15,362 bases of DNA from Deltaproteobacteria bacterium (GCA_020632665.1 JACKFC010000060.1:1-15362); one strand, 5' to 3'; counted from the first letter of the stretch, positions 1-7,539 are shown. The notes: generated by a model not told the origin, from the sequence alone. Made by a program: numbers and translations.

Positions 1-3000
1 GGGTATGTGGTGCTGCCGGTGGTCGTGCCGGCCGGGATCCCGGCCGAGCAGGCGCTGAACGACAACAAGACCTATCGCGTGGTCTGGCAGGTGTTGCAGG
101 CGCTGCGCTCACATGACGATCGCTTCGACGCGATGGTCAACCGGATGGAGTTGGTCGGGCCGGACCGCGGCAAGATGGAGGTCATCGCCGTCAGCGACAA
201 GCTGCCCGACCTTCTGCGCACGGCAGCACGCGACGGCAAAGCCGGCTCCACGGCCGATGACGGCAAGGGCGGGACCACGATCGGGCGGGCGCCGCCCGAA
301 GCGGGCGGCCCGGATCGACAGACGACGTGGGAATTCGAGATCACCGACCTCGAGCGCGCGATCTACGCCAAGGTCGTCGAGAAGTGCGGCAACCGCCACC
401 ACTGGGAGGATTGGGCGCGCGATATCGCCCAGATCGCGCAGACGCACATCACCCGGATCGAGGCGATCCTCGCCGACGAGACGCTACGAAAGGAGCGGCA
501 GGCGTTCGATGCACTCGCGAGTTGGCTGCGCCGCGACCTCAACCCTGCCGTCGACGATGCGCAGGTCATCGAGATGTTGGCCCAACACCTGATCACCCGG
601 CCGGTCTTCGAGGCGCTCTTCGGCGACGACAGCTTCGCGGCGCAGAACCCGGTCTCGGTCGCGATGCAGCGCGTCGTCGACGTGCTCGAGGCGCACAACC
701 TGGGGGCCGAGCGTGAGACGCTCGATCGCTTCTACGCCAGCGTCCGCCGCCGGGCCGAGGGCCTGGACACCGCCGAGGCCCGGCAGAAGGTCATCCTCGA
801 GCTCTACGACAAGTTCTTCCGCTTCGCCTTCCCGCGCATGGCCGAGCGGCTGGGCATCGTCTACACGCCGGTCGAGGTGGTGGACTTCGTGTTGCGCAGC
901 GTCGATGCGGTGCTGCGGGAGCACTTCGATGAGTCGATCAGCAGCGAGGGCGTCCACGTACTCGACCCCTTCACGGGAACCGGCACCTTCTTGGCGCGGC
1001 TGCTGCAGCTCGACCTGATCGCAGACGCGGACCTGCAGCGGAAATACGAGCGTGAGCTGCACGCCAACGAGATCGTGCTGTTGGCCTACTATATCGCAGC
1101 GGTCAACGTCGAGGCGGTCTACCACGGCCGCGCCGCCACGGCGTATACGCCGTTCCCGGGGATCTGCCTGCGCGATACCTTTCAGAGCTTCGGGGCGCGC
1201 GGCGCGCAGTCGGACGCCGTGGGCGGCAACCAGGGCCGGGTCCTGGCGCAAGACCGCGAGACCATCCGCGTCATCGTCGGCAACCCGCCCTATTCGGCCG
1301 GGCAGCGTAGCGCCAACGACAACAACCAGAACGTTGCGTACGAGGCATTGGACGAGCGGATTCGCGAGACGTATGCGGCGCGGTCCGAGGCGAGCAACAA
1401 GAACGCGCTCTATGACTCGTATATCCGGGGAATTCGCTGGGCCTCGGACCGGATCGGCGAGCGCGGCGTGATCGGCTTCGTCACCAATGCCGGCTTCCTC
1501 GACGCCAACGCCGCGGATGGGATGCGCAAATGCTTGGTCGAGGAATTCAGCTCGATCTACGTCTTTCACTTGCGGGGGAACCAGCGCACCCAGGGAGAAG
1601 TATCGAGACGAGAAGGTGGCAAGATCTTCGGACAGGGCTCGCGGACGCCGGTGGCGATCACCATCTTGGTCAAAGACCCTGCCGCCGATGGGCACGGCAC
1701 AATCCACTGGCACGACGTCGGTGACTACCTCGACCGCGAGGAGAAGCTCCGACGCGTCTCCGGCTTCGGCAGCGTCGCCGGGATTGCAGCTGCCGAGGGC
1801 TGGACGCAGATCGAGCCGAACGAACACGGGGACTGGGCGAACCAGCGCAGCGAGGACTTCGGGTCGTACTTGCCGCTGGGCTCTCGCAAGGGTGAACGCG
1901 CCGACGCGCTCTTCGAGCTCTATTCGAACGGGCTGAAGTCGCAGCGGGATGCCTGGGTCTACAACAGCTCGAACGCGGCCTTGCGCAAGAACGTCGAGCG
2001 GTTGGTGCGCAACTTCAACGGCTGCGTACATTCGCTCCAGCAGGCGCTGGACCGTGGCGACGTGCGGGAGGACGACCTCGCCACCGAAATCGATGCGTGG
2101 ATGCTGGCCGACGAGCGCGAGATGAATTGGACCCGGGCGCTGAGCAAGGACTTGGCGAGCCGCAAGCCGCTTGCCTTCGCCGAGGGAACCGTCGTGCCCT
2201 CACTTTACCGTCCCTTTTTTCGCCAGCACCTCTACTTCAGCCGACGGCTGAACGAGATGGTGTACCTGCTGCCGTCGCTCTTCCCCAACGAACGACCCGG
2301 CAATCGCGCGATCGGCGTCACCGCACCGAGCATGCGCGGCGGATTCTCGGTATTGATGACCGACTGCGTCCCATCGCTGCACGCAGTGGACATGAACGGC
2401 TCTCAGTTCTTCCCCCGCTACCACGAACGAAACGGAGAGCCGAGCGCGGGCGGCCGCCAGTTCGGGCTCTTTGCCTCCGCAACCCCGGCAACCACGACCC
2501 GCCACGACGCCATCACCGACGCCGGCCTGCACCACTTCCGCACCGCCTACCCCGGCGAGCGCATCAGCAAGGACGACCTCTTCGACTACGTCTACGGTCT
2601 GCTCCACTCGCCGGAATACCGGGAGCGCTACGCCGACAACCTCAGCCGCGAGCTGCCGCGGATTCCTGCTGTCGGCAGCGCCGAGGCGTTCTGGGCCTTC
2701 GTCGAGGCCGGGCGGGAGCTCGCGGCGCTGCACCTGGGCTACGACGAGGTCGAGCCTTTCTCTGCGACCATCGACAGCGGCGGCAAGCTACTGACCGACG
2801 CGGACCATCGCGTCGAGAAGATGCGCTACGGCAAGCGCGGCAAGGAGGTCGACCGCAGCGTGCTGCACTACAACCGACGAATTACGGTGCGCGACATCCC
2901 GCTGCAGGCCTACGACTACGTGGTCAACGGCAAGCCGGCGCTGGATTGGGTGGTCGAGCGGCAGGCGGTGCGGGTCGACAAGGCGAGCGGCATCGTCAAC

Positions 3001-3129
3001 GACGCCAACGATTGGGCCACCGAGACGATGGGCAACCCACGCTATCCGCTCGAGCTCTTCCTCCGTGTGGTGACGGTGAGCTTGGAGACGATGCGGATCG
3101 TGCGAGGCTTGCCTGAGTTGGGCGTTTGA
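1..3129 (+). CDS. Type ISP restriction-modification enzyme, C-terminal two thirds (5' end outside window)
   Basis: The reading frame is open from the first base, so the gene starts upstream; the GTG at 7 is not a credible start. Residues 3-40 contain LPVVVPAG, ALNDN and LRSHDDRF, the pattern around the last helicase motif of single-polypeptide (LlaBIII-like) type ISP enzymes. An N6-adenine methyltransferase follows: YTPVEVVDF just before motif I, DPFTGTGTF (from residue 322), then NPPY (428-431), the catalytic motif IV. GNQRT and GGKIFG further on are also typical of the family. The C-terminal part (about 650-1042) would be the target-recognition region and ends in the family-like QAYDYVVNGKPALDW block. 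Such proteins cut unmodified foreign DNA after translocation and methylate host sites; the Mrr-like nuclease and most of the helicase would lie before the window. The coding frame is intact to its TGA, with no frameshift seen. Family call strong; the sequence specificity cannot be read. Confidence 0.92.
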   Translation, partial: GYVVLPVVVPAGIPAEQALNDNKTYRVVWQVLQALRSHDDRFDAMVNRMELVGPDRGKMEVIAVSDKLPDLLRTAARDGKAGSTADDGKGGTTIGRAPPEAGGPDRQTTWEFEITDLERAIYAKVVEKCGNRHHWEDWARDIAQIAQTHITRIEAILADETLRKERQAFDALASWLRRDLNPAVDDAQVIEMLAQHLITRPVFEALFGDDSFAAQNPVSVAMQRVVDVLEAHNLGAERETLDRFYASVRRRAEGLDTAEARQKVILELYDKFFRFAFPRMAERLGIVYTPVEVVDFVLRSVDAVLREHFDESISSEGVHVLDPFTGTGTFLARLLQLDLIADADLQRKYERELHANEIVLLAYYIAAVNVEAVYHGRAATAYTPFPGICLRDTFQSFGARGAQSDAVGGNQGRVLAQDRETIRVIVGNPPYSAGQRSANDNNQNVAYEALDERIRETYAARSEASNKNALYDSYIRGIRWASDRIGERGVIGFVTNAGFLDANAADGMRKCLVEEFSSIYVFHLRGNQRTQGEVSRREGGKIFGQGSRTPVAITILVKDPAADGHGTIHWHDVGDYLDREEKLRRVSGFGSVAGIAAAEGWTQIEPNEHGDWANQRSEDFGSYLPLGSRKGERADALFELYSNGLKSQRDAWVYNSSNAALRKNVERLVRNFNGCVHSLQQALDRGDVREDDLATEIDAWMLADEREMNWTRALSKDLASRKPLAFAEGTVVPSLYRPFFRQHLYFSRRLNEMVYLLPSLFPNERPGNRAIGVTAPSMRGGFSVLMTDCVPSLHAVDMNGSQFFPRYHERNGEPSAGGRQFGLFASATPATTTRHDAITDAGLHHFRTAYPGERISKDDLFDYVYGLLHSPEYRERYADNLSRELPRIPAVGSAEAFWAFVEAGRELAALHLGYDEVEPFSATIDSGGKLLTDADHRVEKMRYGKRGKEVDRSVLHYNRRITVRDIPLQAYDYVVNGKPALDWVVERQAVRVDKASGIVNDANDWATETMGNPRYPLELFLRVVTVSLETMRIVRGLPELGV

Positions 3130-3130
3130 C

Positions 3131-3201
3131 CATCCGGATGCGGACCATCTTGCCTGGACCGGTCCGATCCGTGGTGTCGGTTGACCGACCCGGGAGCCCG
3201 G
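3131..3201. repeat. Cluster of short inverted repeats after the type ISP gene
   Basis: Five short dyad elements lie in about 70 bases: CATCCGGATG (3131-3140); CGGACC (3141-3146) paired with GGTCCG (3161-3166); GGACCGGTCC (3156-3165); GTCGGT-TG-ACCGAC (3176-3189); and CCGGG-AG-CCCGG (3190-3201). None is followed by a T-run, so a classical intrinsic terminator is not supported. They could be operators, an RNA structure between two cistrons, or chance in GC-rich DNA. The rest of this 150-base gap (to 3279) holds only a weak promoter candidate and the ribosome binding region of the next gene. Confidence 0.45.
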
Positions 3202-3209
3202 CCTACGTT
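3181..3209 (+). promoter_or_regulatory. Possible sigma-70-like promoter before the small hypothetical gene
   Basis: TTGACC (3181-3186) matches the -35 consensus at five of six bases. After exactly 17 bases comes TACGTT (3204-3209), a weak -10 match (three of six). It lies about 70 bases before the ATG at 3280 and overlaps the inverted-repeat cluster, so a repressor bound there would block it. The -10 is poor, so this is a candidate only. Confidence 0.25.
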
Positions 3210-3279
3210 GATCTCGCGCCGCGTTCGAGCGCGCGTTGGGTCTGAAGGTGGGTCGCGGTGGACCTGAAGGTTGGGAGCC

Positions 3280-3576
3280 ATGAAGCACACCATCGTCATC
3301 CACGTCGGAAACAAGCGCGACGGCGTCATTTATGAGCTGAGCAACCGCGACCTCGACCTCTTGCGCGAGTTCGAAGGAGCGCAACCGCTGCGGAAAGTCT
3401 CGATTTCGTTCGACACCAAGGCGGACTACGAAGAGACGCACGGATCGATCGAAGAACAGATCATCCTCTTGCTGACCGGGCTCTCAGTGGACCGCCTTGC
3501 GCGCGTTGCAGACGTCAGCTTCTACGACGCTGCGTCCGGCAAGAGTTGGAAGCATCGAGCTCCGCGCGCCGCATGA
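3280..3576 (+). CDS. Small hypothetical protein (98 aa) in the defence region
   Basis: I do not recognise a family. The ATG at 3280 is preceded by GAAGG/GGGAG-like purines and is the first good start; a TTG at 3271 is in frame but less likely. The protein opens with alternating beta-like residues (KHTIVIHVG), followed by a charged helix (NRDLDLLREFEG), another strand (KVSISF) and a hydrophobic helix (EEQIILLLTG). This is a plausible small alpha/beta fold with balanced composition, unlike an antisense shadow. There is no signal peptide or membrane segment. It sits 150 bases after the type ISP gene and 13 bases before a nuclease-like reading frame, so it may be an accessory or antitoxin-like partner; that role is inference. 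Its last residues (after about residue 85) could be read-through past a frameshift, because the next frame opens inside it. Confidence 0.6.
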   Translation: MKHTIVIHVGNKRDGVIYELSNRDLDLLREFEGAQPLRKVSISFDTKADYEETHGSIEEQIILLLTGLSVDRLARVADVSFYDAASGKSWKHRAPRAA

Positions 3577-3589
3577 GCGAGAGCGCTCT

Positions 3590-4000
3590 GTGGGCGACGA
3601 CGTGCTCGTGGTCAACGACGGTAGTCGCGAGGTCTGGCGGGTGCAGGTGAAGACCGCTCGCGTCCCCGCCGGCTGGTCGCCAGGTGGTGAACGCGGTTGC
3701 GACGTCCAGTTCACGACGAGGCGTCAGCAGCTCGAGACACCGTCCGACGTCGAGTTGACCTATGCGTTCTTGATTCGGCTTCACGACGGGTGGGGCCCGA
3801 CGCTGCTGATCGAGCGCCAGACGCTGCTGGACCTGGATCAGGTCCGTCGGAAGTCGAACGCGCGTGCTCGATCGGACAGCGTGAATTTCCGCATCCGACT
3901 CGGCGTGGACGGCCGTGCGTTGATGCTCGGTACGCAGGACCTCACGCGGTTCATCGACGATTGGTCTCAATGGCCGCCCAGAGCTCTCGAGGCGATCTGA
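3590..4000 (+). CDS. Short PD-(D/E)XK-like (DUF4365-type) protein, probably N-terminally truncated
   Basis: The protein begins GDDVLVV and continues WRVQVKT (residues 16-22 from this start). An acidic residue on a strand, followed by a hairpin and Q-x-K, is the core of PD-(D/E)XK-like folds such as DUF4365. A strand-rich region follows (YAFLIRL, about 58-64; TLLIERQTLLDL, about 71-82), then a C-terminal helix (LTRFIDDW). Family members usually carry one or two helices with a Glu before the first strand; that part is missing here. The GTG at 3590 is chosen because it follows the previous stop by 13 bases and has purine-rich sequence before it. The same frame stays open back to TTG codons at 3506 and 3497, which would overlap the upstream gene by over 70 bases and give an unconvincing N-terminus. 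It may be a small nuclease-fold binder, or the remnant of a larger gene. Family assignment is tentative. Confidence 0.55.
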   Translation: MGDDVLVVNDGSREVWRVQVKTARVPAGWSPGGERGCDVQFTTRRQQLETPSDVELTYAFLIRLHDGWGPTLLIERQTLLDLDQVRRKSNARARSDSVNFRIRLGVDGRALMLGTQDLTRFIDDWSQWPPRALEAI

Positions 4001-4060
4001 TCCAGCGTTCATGACGAAGGACCAACCGCCACGGGGAAGACGCAGGCAAATGGCCCGGCG

Positions 4061-4090
4061 TTGACCGGCCAGACCTGCTCCCCGCATGCT
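4061..4090 (+). promoter_or_regulatory. Possible promoter of the DUF262-HipA pair
   Basis: TTGACC (4061-4066) and, after 18 bases, CATGCT (4085-4090) form a weak sigma-70-like pair within the 148-base gap before the DUF262 gene. The -35 lies in GTTGACCGGCC, which matches GTTGACCGACC at the candidate promoter before 3280 at 10 of 11 positions. It is flanked by GGCC at both ends (4052-4055 and 4067-4070). The -10 match is poor, so confidence is low. I see no other gene in 4001-4148 beyond a 17-codon ATG frame at 4010, which I do not support. Confidence 0.25.
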
Positions 4091-4137
4091 CGAACGACGC
4101 CGTGAACGTGGACGTCGACCCACGCTGCAGCGCGCGC

Positions 4138-4143
4138 GGGAGG
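4138..4143 (+). promoter_or_regulatory. Ribosome binding site that fixes the DUF262 start
   Basis: GGGAGG ends five bases before the ATG at 4149. The alternative in-frame ATG at 4086 has no comparable site and would add 21 mostly Arg-rich residues that do not look like a domain. Confidence 0.7.
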
Positions 4144-4148
4144 CAGGA

Positions 4149-5819
4149 ATGTCCAAGCTACTCGGAGAATCGAAGACTCTCGATGCGGCGGTGTTCTCGG
4201 TCGAAGAGCTGCTGAAGAAGGTCACGCAGGGCAAGTTGCGGATGCCGCATTTCCAGCGTTCGCTGCTGTGGAAGGCGAGTGACGTCGAGCTGCTCTTCGA
4301 CAGCCTGCTCAACGGCTTCCCGATCGGTGTGCTGTTGTTCTGGGAAAAGGGCGCGCCGGCGGATCGCCAGTTCTGGGGGCCGTGGGTGCAGTCGGTCGAG
4401 GCCGATCCGCGTGCCTGGTTCGTGATCGACGGTCAGCATCGCGTGGCTTCATTGGCCCTGACCCTGCTCGCACCGGAGGACGGACTCTGGGGTGCCGATC
4501 AACGCTTCGCGCTCTATTGGGACGTCCGCACCCGCGAATTCGCACGACACACGGGCCGTGGCGCGGAGCCACCAGCGCATTGGCTGCCCATGCATTGCGT
4601 CGGCGACATGGTCCGCTTGATGGATTGGGGTGATGCCTTTCGCAGCGCCGGGGGAACGAAGGAGGAGGTCGAGTCTGCGAGGCGCTTCGCGCGCACGATC
4701 CTCGACTACAAGCTCAATACCTTCGTCGTGCAGACCGACTCCGAGGACGTCGCACGCGCCATCTACGAGCGCACCAACACGACCGGCCAGAAGATGTCGC
4801 CCGACGAGGTCTTCAAAGGCCTACACGGCGGCGCCATCGGCGGCACGGACGCACTGGTCGAGGGCGCGGCGCACGTCGCGCGCGAGTTGGGCTTTGCGGA
4901 GCTCGACCACAACTGGGTGCTGAAGTCGCTGCTCGCCGTCGCGGACAAGGACCTGACGCATATCCGGTCGTCGGTGCAGGAACTCGAATCGACTGCCGTG
5001 CAGCAGTCGTTGCCCCAAGTCGTCCAGGCGCTGACCAGAGCGCTCACCTTCCTCCGCGACGACTGCGACATCATCGCGGCGCCGCTGCTGCCCTACGACC
5101 TGCCGGTTGCCTACCTGACCCGATTCTTCCATCGCTTTCCGCAGCCGTCGGCGCGGTCGCTGCGGCTGCTAAGGCGCTGGTTCTGGCGAGGCTGCGCGCA
5201 CGGGGTCTTCGCCGCTGGGGACCGCTCGCGCGTTCGCGCGATGTCGGCCGCCGTCGAGGGGGACGAGGAGGCGTCGGTGCAGCGACTGCTGGAACAGGTG
5301 CCGAAGCAGCGCGTCGCAATCGGATTGGACAGCTTGAGCCCTCGCCGGAAGAACAACCGGGTCGGCCTCACGGTACTGGCTGCGGCGGGCCCAAGGGACC
5401 TACGAGATGGTACCAGGCTGGACATCGCCGCACTCTTTGCCGACCTGGGCACAGGAGCCTGCGACGGGCGGATCGAGACAGACAAAGACCTTGCCGGAAC
5501 CCTTCACGGCTCACTCGCAAACCGCCTGATACAACCAAGGCTGTCACGCCAGACGCGCAACCACTTGCTTTGTACCTGGACCAACGAAGCAAGGCAGGGG
5601 GACGCAAGTGCGCACGCCGTCCTTGCGAGCCACTTCCTCACGCCGGATGACTTTGTCCCCCTGACCTCCGACGAGGGTGCTGCGGTTCTTCGGAACAGAG
5701 CCGAGCGCATCACGTCAGCCGTATCCGGCTTCATCGATGCGCGCGCCGAATGGGACCAATCCGATCGCCCCTCGATCGCCTGGTTGCTGCGCGAAGCCGA
5801 ACGCACCGAGGCGGCATGA
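4149..5819 (+). CDS. DUF262 (GmrSD-like N-terminal) domain protein without an HNH motif
   Basis: A 556-residue protein. The DUF262 domain is clear: PHFQRSLLWK (33-42), GFPIGVLLFWE (57-66, hydrophobic strand), VIDGQHR (92-98, the DGQ(Q/H)R nucleotide-handling motif of this ParB-related fold), then YERTNTTGQKMSPDEV (206-221). In GmrSD-type modification-dependent restriction this domain senses or hydrolyses nucleotides and a DUF1524 HNH domain cuts DNA. Here the C-terminal part (about 440-556) has the layout of that region, with GSLANRLI near 454-461, ASHFL near 493-497 and a final helix, but no H-x-x-P or HNH residues that I can find, so nuclease activity is doubtful. The residues from about 270 to 440 are helical with Arg-rich stretches. 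The stop shares ATGA with the HipA-like start, implying translational coupling and a shared function, probably in phage defence or toxin control. Domain call strong; activity unknown. Confidence 0.85.
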   Translation: MSKLLGESKTLDAAVFSVEELLKKVTQGKLRMPHFQRSLLWKASDVELLFDSLLNGFPIGVLLFWEKGAPADRQFWGPWVQSVEADPRAWFVIDGQHRVASLALTLLAPEDGLWGADQRFALYWDVRTREFARHTGRGAEPPAHWLPMHCVGDMVRLMDWGDAFRSAGGTKEEVESARRFARTILDYKLNTFVVQTDSEDVARAIYERTNTTGQKMSPDEVFKGLHGGAIGGTDALVEGAAHVARELGFAELDHNWVLKSLLAVADKDLTHIRSSVQELESTAVQQSLPQVVQALTRALTFLRDDCDIIAAPLLPYDLPVAYLTRFFHRFPQPSARSLRLLRRWFWRGCAHGVFAAGDRSRVRAMSAAVEGDEEASVQRLLEQVPKQRVAIGLDSLSPRRKNNRVGLTVLAAAGPRDLRDGTRLDIAALFADLGTGACDGRIETDKDLAGTLHGSLANRLIQPRLSRQTRNHLLCTWTNEARQGDASAHAVLASHFLTPDDFVPLTSDEGAAVLRNRAERITSAVSGFIDARAEWDQSDRPSIAWLLREAERTEAA

Positions 5820-7063
5820 ACGCCGAGGCACTCGAGGTCCGACTCGGCGACGTACGCGTCGGCACGCTGATTCGCCAGCAGCGCTACCACTGCTCCTTCC
5901 AACTCGACCCTGACTACCTCGCGCTCGCGCATCGGCCGATCCTCGGCCAGGAATTCGAAGACCGGAACCCGCATCGAGCACGCATCAGCGAAGACTCCGT
6001 CCCGACATGGTTCTCGCACCTATTGCCCGAGCAGGGGGGCTTCCTTCGTGACGTCGTAGCGCGGCAAATGGGTGGCGAACAGTTGGACGATTTCAACCTC
6101 CTTCGACAGATGGGTCGCGATCTCCCCGGCGCGGTGCGCGTGCTTCCGATGGGCTGGGCTGAGCACGACTTGGAGGGTGCAGAGCCGGAACACGCTCCCG
6201 TGGCAGCGAATCGAAGGGATGGAGCGATCTCGTTCGCGCTGGCCGGGATACAAGCCAAGTGGTCGATGAGCCGCGACAAAGATCGGGGGCTCGTCCTCCA
6301 AGGCGCGCGGGGCGAGTCGGCTTGGCTCGTCAAGACTCCAGATGCCGTCTATCCCCACGCTTGCGAAAATGAATTCGCGACGATGCGTTGGGCTGAAGCC
6401 TGCGGCATCACAACCCCTCCGATCGATCTCATCGACACGGCAGACCTCCACGGCCTGCCAGCGAACGTCCCGATCCACGCTGGCCGCGCATTCGCCATCG
6501 AACGCTTCGACCGAACGCAACATGGCCGGGTGCACCAAGAGGACTTCGCCCAGGTGCTCGGTCGACCTGTGCAGGGCAAGTACGAAGGCACGAGCTACGA
6601 GGTACTGGCTGCGCTGGTGCTGCGCCTCTGCGGCGAAGAGGACTTCGACGAGTTCCTGCTGCGCCTGGTATTCTGCGTGGCCTGCGGCAACGCCGATGCC
6701 CACCTCAAAAATTGGTCACTGCGCTACGGCGACGGCATCCAGGCTCGGCTCTCGCCGGCCTACGACCTGCTCTCCATCGTGGCCTACGCCGATGCTCTGG
6801 GTCGGCAGGAACTGGCGCTGCCGCTGAATGGCTCGAGGGCCTTCGCAGCCGTGTCCGCGCGATCGTGGCGCAAGGTGGCACGCCTTGCCGAAATGGACGA
6901 GGCGGATCTCGTCAGGCGCGTGGGCTCTGCGGCCTCGACCGTGCGTGACACATGGCATCGAATTCGCGACGAGTTCGTGCGCGAGGCAGGGCTCGGTAGT
7001 GACTTCACCAAAGCCGTCGAGCAGCACATGGCGCGCGTTCCCCTCCTGAACAGCAGTTCGTGA
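5816..7063 (+). CDS. HipA-family serine/threonine kinase (toxin-like), full length, no HipB neighbour
   Basis: A 415-residue HipA-type kinase. The N-subdomain (about 1-110) runs from LEVRLGDVRVGTL to the FSHLLPEQG block. The kinase core shows FALAGIQAKWSM (140-151, nucleotide-binding loop), AWLVK with Lys173 for ATP phosphates, NEF with Glu186, AIERFDR (227-233), HQEDFAQVLG (240-249), the catalytic loop GNADAHLKN (291-299, Asp294) and SPAYDL (313-318, Asp317, metal binding). All key residues are present, so it should be active. Family members phosphorylate targets such as glutamyl-tRNA synthetase and halt growth, and are normally held by a HipB helix-turn-helix antitoxin encoded just upstream. 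Here the upstream partner is instead the DUF262 gene, with a 4-base overlap. The N-subdomain is fused, so this is not the split HipBST layout. The ATG at 5816 gives the family-like N-terminus; an upstream in-frame ATG at 5750 lies within the DUF262 gene. Confidence 0.9.
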   Translation: MNAEALEVRLGDVRVGTLIRQQRYHCSFQLDPDYLALAHRPILGQEFEDRNPHRARISEDSVPTWFSHLLPEQGGFLRDVVARQMGGEQLDDFNLLRQMGRDLPGAVRVLPMGWAEHDLEGAEPEHAPVAANRRDGAISFALAGIQAKWSMSRDKDRGLVLQGARGESAWLVKTPDAVYPHACENEFATMRWAEACGITTPPIDLIDTADLHGLPANVPIHAGRAFAIERFDRTQHGRVHQEDFAQVLGRPVQGKYEGTSYEVLAALVLRLCGEEDFDEFLLRLVFCVACGNADAHLKNWSLRYGDGIQARLSPAYDLLSIVAYADALGRQELALPLNGSRAFAAVSARSWRKVARLAEMDEADLVRRVGSAASTVRDTWHRIRDEFVREAGLGSDFTKAVEQHMARVPLLNSSS

Positions 7064-7539
7064 GCCAGTTCGACCCGGCGCTGCTGCAGGCGTACCGACT
7101 GGCCCGCTACGAAGTCATTCCGCCCGGCGGGGCGGCGATTCGGCTGCGGGTGGACGCGCCCTGCCCCGCGCTCGACGACGCGCTCGACGCGGCGGGCTTC
7201 GCGCAGGCGGCCTTGCTGGCGGCGGACAATCCACGCGGCGCGCTCTGCTCCGAGGCCGAGAACGCGGCGGCGCGGGCGGCGCTGGATGCGACGCTGGCGG
7301 CAGCCGGGGTGACGGCGTGGCCGGGCGTCGGCGGCGAGCCGGAGCGGCCGGGGTCGAATGCGGGCCGGGACCGCTGGCCGGACGAGGTGCATCGCCTCGC
7401 TTTGGGGCTGGACCCGGAGCAGGCCCTTTCCTGGGGCGTCCGCTTGCGGCAGAACGCGGTGCTGCACGTGCGCCGCGGCGGCGCGGTGCGCTTGTTGCTC
7501 TGCCCGATCGGTGACGACGAAAGCACGCGAGGACGATGA
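7060..7539 (+). CDS. DUF3293 domain protein
   Basis: A 159-residue protein matching the DUF3293 pattern: LLQAYRLARYEV (8-19) at the N-terminus, AADNPRG (54-60, equivalent to the family's T-A-x-N-P), EAENAAARAALDATL (65-79) and a C-terminal ALSWGVRLRQNAVLHV (122-137, the family's G-Q-N-A element). The function of the family is not established. The GTG at 7060 overlaps the TGA of the kinase gene (GTGA) and gives a start directly before the conserved block. The next gene, pyrC, begins on this gene's stop codon, so both are probably translated together. Codon use turns strongly GC-rich here compared with the kinase gene, so the overlap with the kinase may mark the edge of an inserted island rather than a functional operon. 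Family call fairly sure. Confidence 0.8.
   Translation: MSQFDPALLQAYRLARYEVIPPGGAAIRLRVDAPCPALDDALDAAGFAQAALLAADNPRGALCSEAENAAARAALDATLAAAGVTAWPGVGGEPERPGSNAGRDRWPDEVHRLALGLDPEQALSWGVRLRQNAVLHVRRGGAVRLLLCPIGDDESTRGR

Noticed and set aside
484..2031. A 515-codon open frame antisense to the type ISP gene
   Set aside because: It lies wholly opposite conserved methyltransferase motifs, and its product is a repetitive Val/Arg/Leu/Asp-rich shadow without recognisable structure.
4010..4063. A 17-codon ATG frame in the gap before the DUF262 gene
   Set aside because: It is very short and Arg-rich, has no Shine-Dalgarno sequence of note and overlaps the candidate promoter; nothing supports a leader peptide.
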